A stretch of 41,725 nucleotides of DNA from an uncultured Bacteroidales bacterium. Its GTDB lineage: Bacteria > Bacteroidota > Bacteroidia > Bacteroidales > Lentimicrobiaceae. This document shows positions 1 to 7,639 of this stretch, one piece after another (positions within the stretch are counted from its first letter, which is position 1; each line of letters begins with the position of its first letter). Made by a program: the position numbers and the translations under genes. Location: positions 1-41,725 of the forward strand of contig CALCQV010000124.1 in the NCBI GenBank assembly GCA_937894795.1. Reading direction: 5' to 3'. The notes below the pieces were generated by a model. It saw nothing but the letters and a program-made list of their open reading frames with translations. It searched no databases and had not been told where the DNA came from.

Positions 1-96
1 TTAAAAAAGAAAGATCGTCAAGATAAAGCATTGATAGATACTGTAAGTGCAACCATTCTATTGCAATCATATCTTGAGCAAATTGCGATTGGTTGA
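1..96 (+). CDS. ruvX: Holliday junction resolvase-like protein RuvX/YqgF, C-terminal fragment
   Basis: An open frame runs from base 1 to a TGA at 94-96 and gives 31 residues ending KKDRQDKALIDTVSA, then TILLQSYLEQIAIG. The D-x2-A-x2-L/I-D-x-V-S-A-x2-I-L-x2-Y-L pattern is the conserved C-terminal end of the RuvX/YqgF family, an RNase H-fold nuclease linked to pre-16S rRNA processing and Holliday junction resolution. The 5' part lies outside the window. Placement directly upstream of def is a common Bacteroidetes order and supports the call. The fragment is short, so confidence rests on the motif and the synteny. Confidence 0.75.
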   Translation, partial: LKKKDRQDKALIDTVSATILLQSYLEQIAIG

Positions 97-192
97 AGAA
101 GTATGCATGAATTAATAAGACTTGTGTTCTTTAGTTGTAATGAATTGGCACAAGCTAAAGTGGTTATTATTGATTAAATAATAAATAGAATT

Positions 193-765
193 ATGGTTTT
201 TCCTATTGTTGCGTATGGCCATCCGATTCTGAGGAAGGTAGCTGAGGATATTGATAAGGATTATCCCGGGCTCAATCAATTAATTGAGGATATGTTTGAA
301 ACAATGTACGCGTCAAACGGTGTTGGACTGGCTGCTCCTCAGGTAAACAGAAGTATCAGGCTGTTTGTGATTGATACAACGCCTTATAAAGAAGAATATC
401 CCGGCGAAGAAAACATGAAGAGGGTGTTCATCAATGCCAGGATTGTAGAAGAAACAGGCGAAGAGTGGTCTTTTAATGAAGGTTGTCTTAGTATTCCTCA
501 AATAAGAGAAGATGTAATCAGGAAACCTAATGTTCACATTAAGTATTATGATGAGAATTTTGAGTTTCATGATGAAGTGATTTCAGGCGCATTAGGGCGT
601 GTTATTCAACACGAGTATGATCATCTTGATGGGGTGCTTTTTGTTGATCATATAAATCCTTTAAAACGAATGATGCTAAAGCGCAAATTATCAGACATAA
701 CCAAGGGTATTGTTAATACCGACTATAAGATGATATTTCCGGACCTCAAAAAGAAGAATTCATGA
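193..765 (+). CDS. def: Peptide deformylase
   Basis: This enzyme removes the N-terminal formyl group from nascent proteins in the cytoplasm and uses a bound Fe2+ or Zn2+. All three family motifs are present: GVGLAAPQ (residues 43-50), EGCLS (96-100, metal-binding Cys98) and HEYDHLDG (140-147, two metal-binding His and the catalytic Glu141). At 190 residues it has the usual length. The ATG at 193 sits about 96 bp after the ruvX stop. Its TGA overlaps the start of the following lipoprotein gene (ATGA at 762-765), so the two are probably translationally coupled. Nothing is missing or unusual. Confidence 0.97.
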   Translation: MVFPIVAYGHPILRKVAEDIDKDYPGLNQLIEDMFETMYASNGVGLAAPQVNRSIRLFVIDTTPYKEEYPGEENMKRVFINARIVEETGEEWSFNEGCLSIPQIREDVIRKPNVHIKYYDENFEFHDEVISGALGRVIQHEYDHLDGVLFVDHINPLKRMMLKRKLSDITKGIVNTDYKMIFPDLKKKNS

Positions 766-1298
766 TCATGAACAACCTAAGGCGGTTTATACTTATGCTA
801 TTGCCTGTTGCATTAATAGCAATAAGTTGTACATCAAAGCGTGATAAAGAAGTTTCCAGGATCTCAGAACTTGAAGAAAATCTAAAGCAGCAGGCAGCCC
901 GCCCTGAAGCTGCAAAACTTGATGAATTACTCGCATTATATACCGGTTTTGTTGATACTTATCCTCAAGATACAGCTGCGGCAATGTATTTATACAGGGC
1001 AGTTAATTTGAGTATGGGCATGGGAAAGGGGGAAGTTGCCCTAAAGCTGATTGATCGCTCAATCAATGAATATCCACAAAGCCCCCGATATGCTGAAACA
1101 GTTTTTCTTAAAGCCTACGTATATGAAAACCTGCTTGGTAAACTTGGTAGTGCTTCAGAGATATACCGCGATTTTATTCATAGATTTCCTGATCATGAAT
1201 TAGCTGACGACGCTCAGGCTGCCATTCAGAATTTGGGTAAAACACCTGAGCAATTGGTTGAGGAATTTGAACGGAATGCTGCTGCTAATGCTCAATAA
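762..1298 (+). CDS. TPR-containing lipoprotein
   Basis: The 178-residue product starts with a positively charged segment and a hydrophobic stretch ending in a lipobox (A-I-S-C, Cys23 from the ATG at 762; a second ATG at 768 is equally possible). It is therefore predicted to be lipidated and anchored outside the inner membrane. The mature part is helical. Segments near residues 70-160 look like tetratricopeptide or YfiO-like repeats (AAMYLYRAV, YAETVFLKAYVYE, ASEIYRDFIHRFPDHELADD). Such repeats normally mediate protein-protein contacts. It overlaps def by 4 bp, a pairing that recurs in Bacteroidetes, but no specific partner can be named from sequence. Confidence 0.8.
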   Translation: MIMNNLRRFILMLLPVALIAISCTSKRDKEVSRISELEENLKQQAARPEAAKLDELLALYTGFVDTYPQDTAAAMYLYRAVNLSMGMGKGEVALKLIDRSINEYPQSPRYAETVFLKAYVYENLLGKLGSASEIYRDFIHRFPDHELADDAQAAIQNLGKTPEQLVEEFERNAAANAQ

Positions 1299-1365
1299 TT
1301 AAATATACTACCACTATTTATAGTTTGGCAAACATCCTTCTATTTATAAATTGGTAAATAGATTG

Positions 1366-2172
1366 TTAGTTTGTTGAAGGCAGATTAAATTCTTCTTCCA
1401 GGATTGTTTTAAGTCGGGCAGGTTGAATATCCATATCAAGTTGCCCCGCTTTACATAAAGAGATCTTTCCTGTTTGTTCAGAAACAACCAATGCCACGGC
1501 ATCAGATTTTTCTGTTATACCAACTGCTGCCCGATGCCGCAGACCAATGTGAGCAGGCAAATTATCATTCTTTGAAACAGGCAGAATACAACTGGCTGCG
1601 TAGATTTTATTATTTTTGATAATCATTGCACCATCGTGAAGAGGTGAGTTCTTATAAAAGATATTCTCAATAAGTTGCTCTGATATTCGGGCGTCGATGA
1701 TCTCCCCTGACTCAACAGCCTCATTTAGATCATTTACTTTGCTTATAACAATTAGCGCACCGGTTTTCGTATTAGCCATTTTATGACAGGCCTGGATTAT
1801 AGGATCAATACTTAGAATCTCTTCATTATCATGGCTTATTTTCCAAAAGAGGAACCGGTTATTCTTTCTCCTGATGTAAGAGGGTGTCCCGATCATCAGC
1901 AGGAACTTCCTTATTTCAGGCTGAAAGACAACAATCAATGCAATGAATCCCACACTAATAAATGCTCCTAATATTTCAGAGAGCAATTCCATTTCAAGAA
2001 TTCTGACAAGCCTCCATATAAGGAATATTGCAATAATACCCAATAATATGTTGATAGCGGCTGTTCCCTTAACCAGTTGGTATAATTCATAAAGTAATAA
2101 TGCAACCAGAATAATATCGATAATATCCAGTAGGCGCAAACCAATAAAGAAAGGGACGGCTAATTCTAACAT
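1366..2172 (-). CDS. cdaA: Diadenylate cyclase CdaA (DisA_N domain)
   Basis: Makes cyclic di-AMP from two ATP. About 95 N-terminal residues form three membrane helices (roughly 15-35, 40-57, 65-85), followed by a DisA_N catalytic domain. The hallmark motifs are visible: LHDGAMII (DGA near residue 178) and GLRHRAAVG (RHR near residue 211). The 268-residue length and the N-terminal membrane segment fit the CdaA/YbbP class rather than DisA. It lies 31 bp downstream of folP on the same strand, a pairing often seen in Bacteroidetes, so the two are probably co-transcribed. A CAAATTTA box (a minus-strand TAnnTTTG) at 2189-2196 could also give it a promoter of its own. Confidence 0.95.
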   Translation of the reverse strand: MLELAVPFFIGLRLLDIIDIILVALLLYELYQLVKGTAAINILLGIIAIFLIWRLVRILEMELLSEILGAFISVGFIALIVVFQPEIRKFLLMIGTPSYIRRKNNRFLFWKISHDNEEILSIDPIIQACHKMANTKTGALIVISKVNDLNEAVESGEIIDARISEQLIENIFYKNSPLHDGAMIIKNNKIYAASCILPVSKNDNLPAHIGLRHRAAVGITEKSDAVALVVSEQTGKISLCKAGQLDMDIQPARLKTILEEEFNLPSTN

Positions 2173-2202
2173 AGAGCATAGATTTTTGCAAATTTAATCA
2201 AT

Positions 2203-3051
2203 TCAATTGGAATGCCTGAATTGATTGACCAGTTTAATAGCTTCCATAGCCGGTTTAACATCATGAACCCGCAGAATATTCGCACCTTTCATCAAGGCTA
2301 TCGTATTAATTATTGTTGTGCCGTTAAGTGCTTCGGGTGGTTTGGTCCCGAGTACTCTATTGATCATTGATTTACGAGAAACACCTGCCAATAAAGGATA
2401 TGAATATGAACTAAATAAAGATAGTGCATCCAATAGTTTATAATTATGATCTACTGTCTTGCCGAAACCAAAGCCGGGGTCCAATATAATATTATTCTTA
2501 TTGGCATCAGTGAAAGGATTTAGCTGACGTTTGAAAAAAGAATCCACTTCATTAACGACATCATCATAATATGGATTTTGTTGCATACTTTCAGGGGTGC
2601 CTTGCATATGCATCAATACATAAGCAGCTGATTGAGAACACATAAATTGTATCATTTCAGAGTCAAGCATGCCTCCTGAAATATCATTGATAATATCGCT
2701 TCCCTCACTAATTGCTGCATCAGCAACACTTTTGCGGAAGGTATCAATGGATATTATTATTTCAGGAAAACTTCTCCTAAGAAGTTTAAGTGGTTTTAAT
2801 AACCTTTCAATTTCTTCCTTTGCTGATAAAACTATAGCGCCCGGACGGGTAGAAACTGCCCCTATATCAATGATTGCAGCCCCGTCAGATATCATCGTAG
2901 CGGTTTTATTCAGTAATTCTTCATCCGTAGCATATGAACCTCCATCAAAGAATGAATCAGGAGTAAGGTTTAATATTCCCATTACAACGGGAGTATTCAA
3001 GTCCAGTACTTTTGAACCACAACTAATGGTTTTGTTTTCTAAATAATTCAT
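2203..3051 (-). CDS. folP: Dihydropteroate synthase
   Basis: Condenses 6-hydroxymethyl-dihydropterin pyrophosphate with p-aminobenzoate in folate synthesis. The signature PVVMGILNLTPDSFFDGG lies at residues 21-38, and the DPGFGFGK motif appears further on. The frame stays open to a TTG at 3084, but homologues begin about 20 residues before the signature and an ATG is present at 3051, so I use 3051 (282 residues). It diverges from the DUF1599 gene at 3125, and the 73 bp between them must hold both promoters. cdaA follows 31 bp downstream. Confidence 0.95.
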   Translation of the reverse strand: MNYLENKTISCGSKVLDLNTPVVMGILNLTPDSFFDGGSYATDEELLNKTATMISDGAAIIDIGAVSTRPGAIVLSAKEEIERLLKPLKLLRRSFPEIIISIDTFRKSVADAAISEGSDIINDISGGMLDSEMIQFMCSQSAAYVLMHMQGTPESMQQNPYYDDVVNEVDSFFKRQLNPFTDANKNNIILDPGFGFGKTVDHNYKLLDALSLFSSYSYPLLAGVSRKSMINRVLGTKPPEALNGTTIINTIALMKGANILRVHDVKPAMEAIKLVNQFRHSN

Positions 3052-3124
3052 ACATTTTTCACGATAACCCACTATATTTGCCAATAAGAACCAAAATAAA
3101 CAGATAATAAATTAATCCCTTGAT

Positions 3125-3673
3125 ATGGCTTCTGCTACCGCTTCTCAATTTGATATGGTTATCCGTGAGTGCAAAGATATATTTTTAGCAAAGATGAATG
3201 ATTATGGCACTGCCTGGCGAGTGCTTAGAACGGAATCAATTACTGACCAGATTTACATTAAAGCAAACCGTATAAGGAGTATTCAAACTAAAGGAGTTCA
3301 GCTTGTTTCTGAAAATGAGAAAGCTGAGTTTATTGGTATTGTGAACTACTCAGTAATTGCTTTGATTCAACTGGAATTAGGTTACGATAATGAGTTGAAT
3401 ATGAATAAATCTGATGTTGAAGCACTATATGACAAGAACACTTTTACTGCAAAGGATTTAATGTTCAATAAGAACCATGACTATGACGAAGCATGGAGGA
3501 ATATGCGGATAAATTCATTTACTGATATAATCCTGATGAAATTGCTCAGGGTTAAGCAAATAGAGGATCATAAGGGAAAAACTTTTGTGTCAGAAGGTGT
3601 AGATGCAAATTATCTGGATATTATCAATTATGCAGTCTTCGCATTAATTAAAATTAGTGAACAGGCCGATTAG
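3125..3673 (+). CDS. DUF1599 protein with two tandem copies of the domain
   Basis: The 182-residue protein consists of two similar halves. The first has the pattern K-x4-K-M-x-D-Y-G-x-A-W-R-V-L-R-x2-S-I-T-D (about residues 17-42) with R-I-R-S-I-Q following. The second repeats it as K-x5-K-N-H-D-Y-D-E-A-W-R-N-M-R-x2-S-F-T-D (about 113-138), then R-V-K-Q-I-E. Each half ends in a matching 'I-N-Y-x-V/A-x-A-L-I' helix. This is the DUF1599 family, common in Bacteroidetes and phages and, to my recollection, listed among nucleotide-modification-associated domains. The repeated D and AWR residues look functional. The biochemical role is unknown. It is divergent from folP, a conserved neighbourhood. 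Confidence 0.8.
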   Translation: MASATASQFDMVIRECKDIFLAKMNDYGTAWRVLRTESITDQIYIKANRIRSIQTKGVQLVSENEKAEFIGIVNYSVIALIQLELGYDNELNMNKSDVEALYDKNTFTAKDLMFNKNHDYDEAWRNMRINSFTDIILMKLLRVKQIEDHKGKTFVSEGVDANYLDIINYAVFALIKISEQAD

Positions 3674-3742
3674 TTGAAAACTTTATTAAATGCTTCATTA
3701 AACAGGGCTTTATAGCCTAAAGTTATATTAAACTTTATTTTT

Positions 3743-4861
3743 ATGAAAATACTGCATCTTATTTCCAGGATTATTGTTGGCCTGGTATTTATGTTTTCAG
3801 GTTTTGTCAAAGGCATTGACCCTCTAGGATTTGCATACCGATTAGAAGATTATTTCCAGGTATGGGGAACTGAATGGATGGCTCCTGCTGCAGTAATCCT
3901 CTCAGTCTTGCTTTCTGCAATGGAGTTTGTTTTGGGTTTTGTAATTCTATTAAATCTTAAACCAAAAGTCAGCTCCTGGTTGTTGCTTGGAGTAATGGCA
4001 TTTTTTACTTGTCTTACTTTTTATGATGCTCTTGAAAATCCGGTTCCTGACTGTGGATGTTTTGGTGACGCAATAAAACTCACAAATTGGCAGACTTTTT
4101 TCAAGAATGTGCTATTATTTGTTCCAACATTAATTTTGTTCAGCTGGCGTAAGAAAGCATCCGACAGATGTAGCAATATTAAAGCATATGGCATTGCCGG
4201 TATTGTGACTGCCCTCTTCATTGCATTGTGTTTTTATTGCTATCAGCACCTCCCCATTATTGATTTTATGGACTGGAAGAAGGGTAACAAAATGTATACG
4301 GAAGCAGATAGCGCCTTACCTGTCAAATATTATGTTACTTACCGAAATAAGGCAACCGCTGAGGAAAAAGAGTTTTTGCTGCCTAATTATCCTTTCAATG
4401 ATTCTTTATGGATGAGTCAATGGGAATTTGTCAATCAACGTGTTGATGATCCAAATCTGCGATATGGTGCGGACCTTCAGATTGTTGACCTTGAAGGTAA
4501 TGATGTGACTGATTTGATAATAAGGACACCTGGCAAAAATTTCATCCTGGTATCCTGGGATATTGAAAAAGCCAACAAACAAGGCCTTCTTGATATGGAT
4601 CTATTTGCCCGGCAATCAATAAGAGATGGATACAATTTCATAGTTCTAACCAGCTCACTACCTGAAGAGATAGACAAGATTAGCACTGAACTGGATTTGA
4701 GGTTAATGTTTTTTCAGGCTGATGATGTTACTCTGAAGACAATGGTAAGGGCAAATCCCGGCTTAATCTTGATGAAAGATGGTGTGGTTATTGATAAGTG
4801 GAGTCATAACGACTTTATGGAATACAGGAAATTTAAAGACAAAATGTTGACTGTTCACTAA
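3743..4861 (+). CDS. DoxX/MauE-type membrane protein with C-terminal thioredoxin-like region
   Basis: A 372-residue inner-membrane protein with about five hydrophobic helices (roughly 1-23, 45-72, 75-97, 115-135, 148-175), then a soluble domain of about 200 residues. Between helices 3 and 4 is DCGCFGD (near residues 104-110), the cysteine motif of the MauE/DoxX redox-associated family. The C-terminal part ends with LILMKDGVVIDKWSHNDF, which resembles the final strands of a thioredoxin fold, but no CxxC active site is visible in it. The likely role is delivering or handling reducing equivalents at the membrane. The permease gene starts 5 bp after its stop, suggesting one transcript. Confidence 0.75.
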   Translation: MKILHLISRIIVGLVFMFSGFVKGIDPLGFAYRLEDYFQVWGTEWMAPAAVILSVLLSAMEFVLGFVILLNLKPKVSSWLLLGVMAFFTCLTFYDALENPVPDCGCFGDAIKLTNWQTFFKNVLLFVPTLILFSWRKKASDRCSNIKAYGIAGIVTALFIALCFYCYQHLPIIDFMDWKKGNKMYTEADSALPVKYYVTYRNKATAEEKEFLLPNYPFNDSLWMSQWEFVNQRVDDPNLRYGADLQIVDLEGNDVTDLIIRTPGKNFILVSWDIEKANKQGLLDMDLFARQSIRDGYNFIVLTSSLPEEIDKISTELDLRLMFFQADDVTLKTMVRANPGLILMKDGVVIDKWSHNDFMEYRKFKDKMLTVH

Positions 4862-4866
4862 TTGCT

Positions 4867-5946
4867 ATGTTGCGTTTTGTTATAAGAAGAATTTACTATG
4901 GTATTTTTGTACTCCTTGGAGTAATAACATTAGTGTTCTTTCTTTTTAACATTCTGCCCGGCGATCCTGCTCGTATGATGCTCGGCCAAAGGGCAGATAT
5001 GGCATCTGTTGAAGCAATTAATCGTGAGTTGGGATTAAATGCCCCGGTTCATCAACAGTATCTGAGATTTTTAAATGACCTTTCTCCGTTGTCAGTGCAC
5101 AATATATCGAATACTGAAAGCTTATGGTATCCTGACAGTGCAAAATACGCGCCTTTTATAGTAATCACGACTGTTGGTGAATCACAGTTAATTCTAAAGA
5201 AACCATACTTAAGGAGATCATATCAAAGCAAGCGTAAAGTATCAGAAATATTGGCACAGGCATTTCCCAACACGATGCTGTTGGCTACGGTCTCAATGGG
5301 CTTTGCTGTGATTGTAAGCATTTTCATTGGAATTCTGACTGCCATACACAAAGATAGCTTCTTTGACAAGGTGTCACTCTTTGTTTCAGTGCTTGGAATG
5401 TCATTGCCATCCTTCTTTGCCGCGATACTGATGGCATGGCTATTTGCATATGTACTTGCTGATTATACAGGCCTAAGAATGTTTGGTTCGCTATATACCG
5501 TTGATGATTTTGGCAGAGGAGAATATTTGGACCTCAAGAATATCATTCTCCCGGCTATTACACTTGGCATCAGGCCATTGGCAATAATAATTGAACTTAC
5601 CAGAAGTTCTATGCTGGAGGTTCTTTCTCAGGACTATATCAGAACTGCGCGTTCAAAAGGCCTCAGTGAACGAAGGGTTATATACCGGCATGGTTTACGT
5701 AATGCTCTTAACCCTATAGTGACTACAGTTTCAGGTTGGTTCGCTTCTTTAATGGCTGGCGCAGTATTTGTTGAGTATATCTTTGACTGGAAAGGTATTG
5801 GAGTGGTTATTGTTGATGGACTTGAAAAGTACGACTTCCCTGTTGTGATGGGATCTGTTCTTTTCATCGCAGTCCTTCTTGTAATTATTAATATCTTTGT
5901 GGATATTATTTATGCATGGCTTGATCCGCGTATTAAGTTGACATAG
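4867..5946 (+). CDS. ABC transporter permease, DppB/OppB type
   Basis: A 359-residue inner-membrane permease of the dipeptide/oligopeptide/nickel importer family. The first helix ends in FNILPGDPAR, typical of DppB-type proteins. The cytoplasmic coupling (EAA) loop is clear: DYIRTARSKGLSERRVIYRHG, with the G at position +5 and the 'LRNALNP' that follows. The loop between helices 1 and 2 (roughly residues 60-130) is longer than in classical DppB and predicted periplasmic. No DppC, ATPase or binding-protein gene is adjacent, so the substrate and partners are unknown. tpiA follows 32 bp downstream. Confidence 0.88.
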   Translation: MLRFVIRRIYYGIFVLLGVITLVFFLFNILPGDPARMMLGQRADMASVEAINRELGLNAPVHQQYLRFLNDLSPLSVHNISNTESLWYPDSAKYAPFIVITTVGESQLILKKPYLRRSYQSKRKVSEILAQAFPNTMLLATVSMGFAVIVSIFIGILTAIHKDSFFDKVSLFVSVLGMSLPSFFAAILMAWLFAYVLADYTGLRMFGSLYTVDDFGRGEYLDLKNIILPAITLGIRPLAIIIELTRSSMLEVLSQDYIRTARSKGLSERRVIYRHGLRNALNPIVTTVSGWFASLMAGAVFVEYIFDWKGIGVVIVDGLEKYDFPVVMGSVLFIAVLLVIINIFVDIIYAWLDPRIKLT

Positions 5947-5978
5947 AGGTATTTAATATATCAAATCAATTTATAGAG

Positions 5979-6743
5979 ATGAGAAAAAGAATAGTTGCCG
6001 GGAACTGGAAGATGAATAAAACTTTCACTGAAGCTGAGAGTTTATTGTTTGATATCGCAGATAACTTAAATGAATCAAGGCCTGATAACGTAGAAGTAAT
6101 TGTTTGTCCACCATCATTATATCTGGAATTAGCTTCTGACATTGCACAACAAAATGATTTTCAATGTGGAGCTCAGAATATGAGTCAGTTTGATCATGGC
6201 GCATATACAGGGGAACTGTCGGCTGAGATGATCAAGTCGGCAGGTGTGAAATATGTTATTCTCGGTCATTCAGAACGTAGATTTTATTTTGGAGAGAATG
6301 ACGATATTATTGCGCTTAAAGTAGTAAAAGCTCTCAAAAATGATTTAATTCCCATATACTGCTGTGGTGAAGTGCTTCAGGAGAGAGATGCGAATACGCA
6401 TTTTGAAGTAGTAAACAAGCAGATTACTAAAGGGATATGTCATTTAAGTGCAGATGAAATAAGTCGGGTTGTCATTGCTTATGAGCCTGTTTGGGCAATT
6501 GGCACCGGGAAAACCGCATCACCTGCACAAGCTCAGGAAATGCATGCTTATATCAGAGAGATAATTGCAAATCACTATGGCAAGGAGACCGGAGATCATA
6601 TTACTATTCTCTATGGTGGCAGCTGTAATCCCGGGAATGCTGCGGAATTATTTGCTCAACCTGATGTCGATGGTGGTCTCATTGGAGGCGCTTCACTGAA
6701 AGCAGATGATTTTATTAAAATAATAAACAGTTTCCAACACTGA
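5979..6743 (+). CDS. tpiA: Triosephosphate isomerase
   Basis: Interconverts dihydroxyacetone phosphate and glyceraldehyde-3-phosphate in the cytoplasm. The active-site elements are complete: NWKMN (substrate-binding Lys11-12 region), ILGHSERR (catalytic His near 99), AYEPVWAIGTGKTA (catalytic Glu and flexible loop 6) and LYGGS plus GGLIGGASL for the phosphate site. Length is 254 residues, normal for the family. A weak GAG precedes the ATG. prmA begins 2 bp after the stop, so the two are surely in one transcript. Confidence 0.98.
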   Translation: MRKRIVAGNWKMNKTFTEAESLLFDIADNLNESRPDNVEVIVCPPSLYLELASDIAQQNDFQCGAQNMSQFDHGAYTGELSAEMIKSAGVKYVILGHSERRFYFGENDDIIALKVVKALKNDLIPIYCCGEVLQERDANTHFEVVNKQITKGICHLSADEISRVVIAYEPVWAIGTGKTASPAQAQEMHAYIREIIANHYGKETGDHITILYGGSCNPGNAAELFAQPDVDGGLIGGASLKADDFIKIINSFQH

Positions 6744-6745
6744 TC

Positions 6746-7588
6746 ATGGAATACATTGAATTAAAATGTACTATAAAGTCAGGTGAGACTGATAAGGCAG
6801 AACAGCTCACGGCTATTCTGGGTGAATTAGGATTTGAGAGTTTTGTGGAAGCCGACAATGAGCTTTTGGCGTATATACCTGTAGAAAAGTACAATTCATC
6901 CATATTAAATGATGAATTATTGACACCAGAGATCAGGAACAATGTTGAATTTTCAGTAGTTGTTATTCCTGATCAAAACTGGAATGCTGTATGGGAAAGT
7001 AACTTTCAACCGGTAACCATTGACAATAGATGTTATATCAGAGCTCCTTTTCATCCTGCTGATCCGGAAATAGAGTTTGAGATAATTATTGAGCCAAAAA
7101 TGTCGTTTGGTACAGCCCATCATGAAACTACTTTCCTGATGCTTAAATTTCTGTTAGAGTTGGATTTGACCGGCAAGGCAGTCCTGGATATGGGATGTGG
7201 GACAGGTGTTTTGGCTATTTTAACCGCACTGAAAGGGTGTAGGGATATAACGGCTATTGACAATGATGAATGGGCTTATAAAAATACACTTGAAAATATC
7301 CAAAGTAATAATACTCCCTATATTAACGTTTATTTAGGTGATGCATCATTGCTTGAAAACCGGAATTATGATGTCATTATTGCAAATATCAACAGAAACA
7401 TCCTTCTGAATGATATGTCTGTGTATGCTAAGAGCCTAAAAGCCAATGGTCTCCTATTGCTTAGTGGTTTTTATTATGCTGATCTTGATGTAATCAAAGC
7501 AAGCGCATTAAAATCAGGACTGGAATTTAGTACATACAAGGAGAAAAACAATTGGGTTGCTGCAAGTTTTAATAAACTGAACACATGA
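6746..7588 (+). CDS. prmA: Ribosomal protein L11 methyltransferase
   Basis: SAM-dependent enzyme that trimethylates lysines and the N-terminus of ribosomal protein L11. The N-terminal 90 residues form the substrate-recognition domain typical of PrmA. The catalytic domain then shows MSFGTAHHETT, the SAM-binding motif VLDMGCGTGVLAI, and IIANINRNILL (post-motif N-I-N in place of the common N-I-L). The 280-residue length is normal. It follows tpiA with only two bases between them. Confidence 0.93.
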   Translation: MEYIELKCTIKSGETDKAEQLTAILGELGFESFVEADNELLAYIPVEKYNSSILNDELLTPEIRNNVEFSVVVIPDQNWNAVWESNFQPVTIDNRCYIRAPFHPADPEIEFEIIIEPKMSFGTAHHETTFLMLKFLLELDLTGKAVLDMGCGTGVLAILTALKGCRDITAIDNDEWAYKNTLENIQSNNTPYINVYLGDASLLENRNYDVIIANINRNILLNDMSVYAKSLKANGLLLLSGFYYADLDVIKASALKSGLEFSTYKEKNNWVAASFNKLNT

Positions 7589-7639
7589 TGCTTTGTTAAC
7601 CTCTTTAACCAAAATTATTGCTCATCAAATTCTATTGAA

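Noticed and set aside
1340..1361. CTATTTA...TAAATAG hairpin between the TPR lipoprotein and cdaA
   Set aside because: Only a 7-bp AT stem with no T-tract; too weak to call a terminator, although the position between convergent genes fits.
3073..3080. TATATTTG as promoter of the DUF1599 gene
   Set aside because: The -7 box matches, but no TTG lies at the -33 distance, so I do not list it.
3718..3737. TAAAGTT...AACTTTA hairpin just before the DoxX-like gene
   Set aside because: Short AT-only stem that overlaps the expected ribosome-binding region; likely chance in AT-rich DNA.
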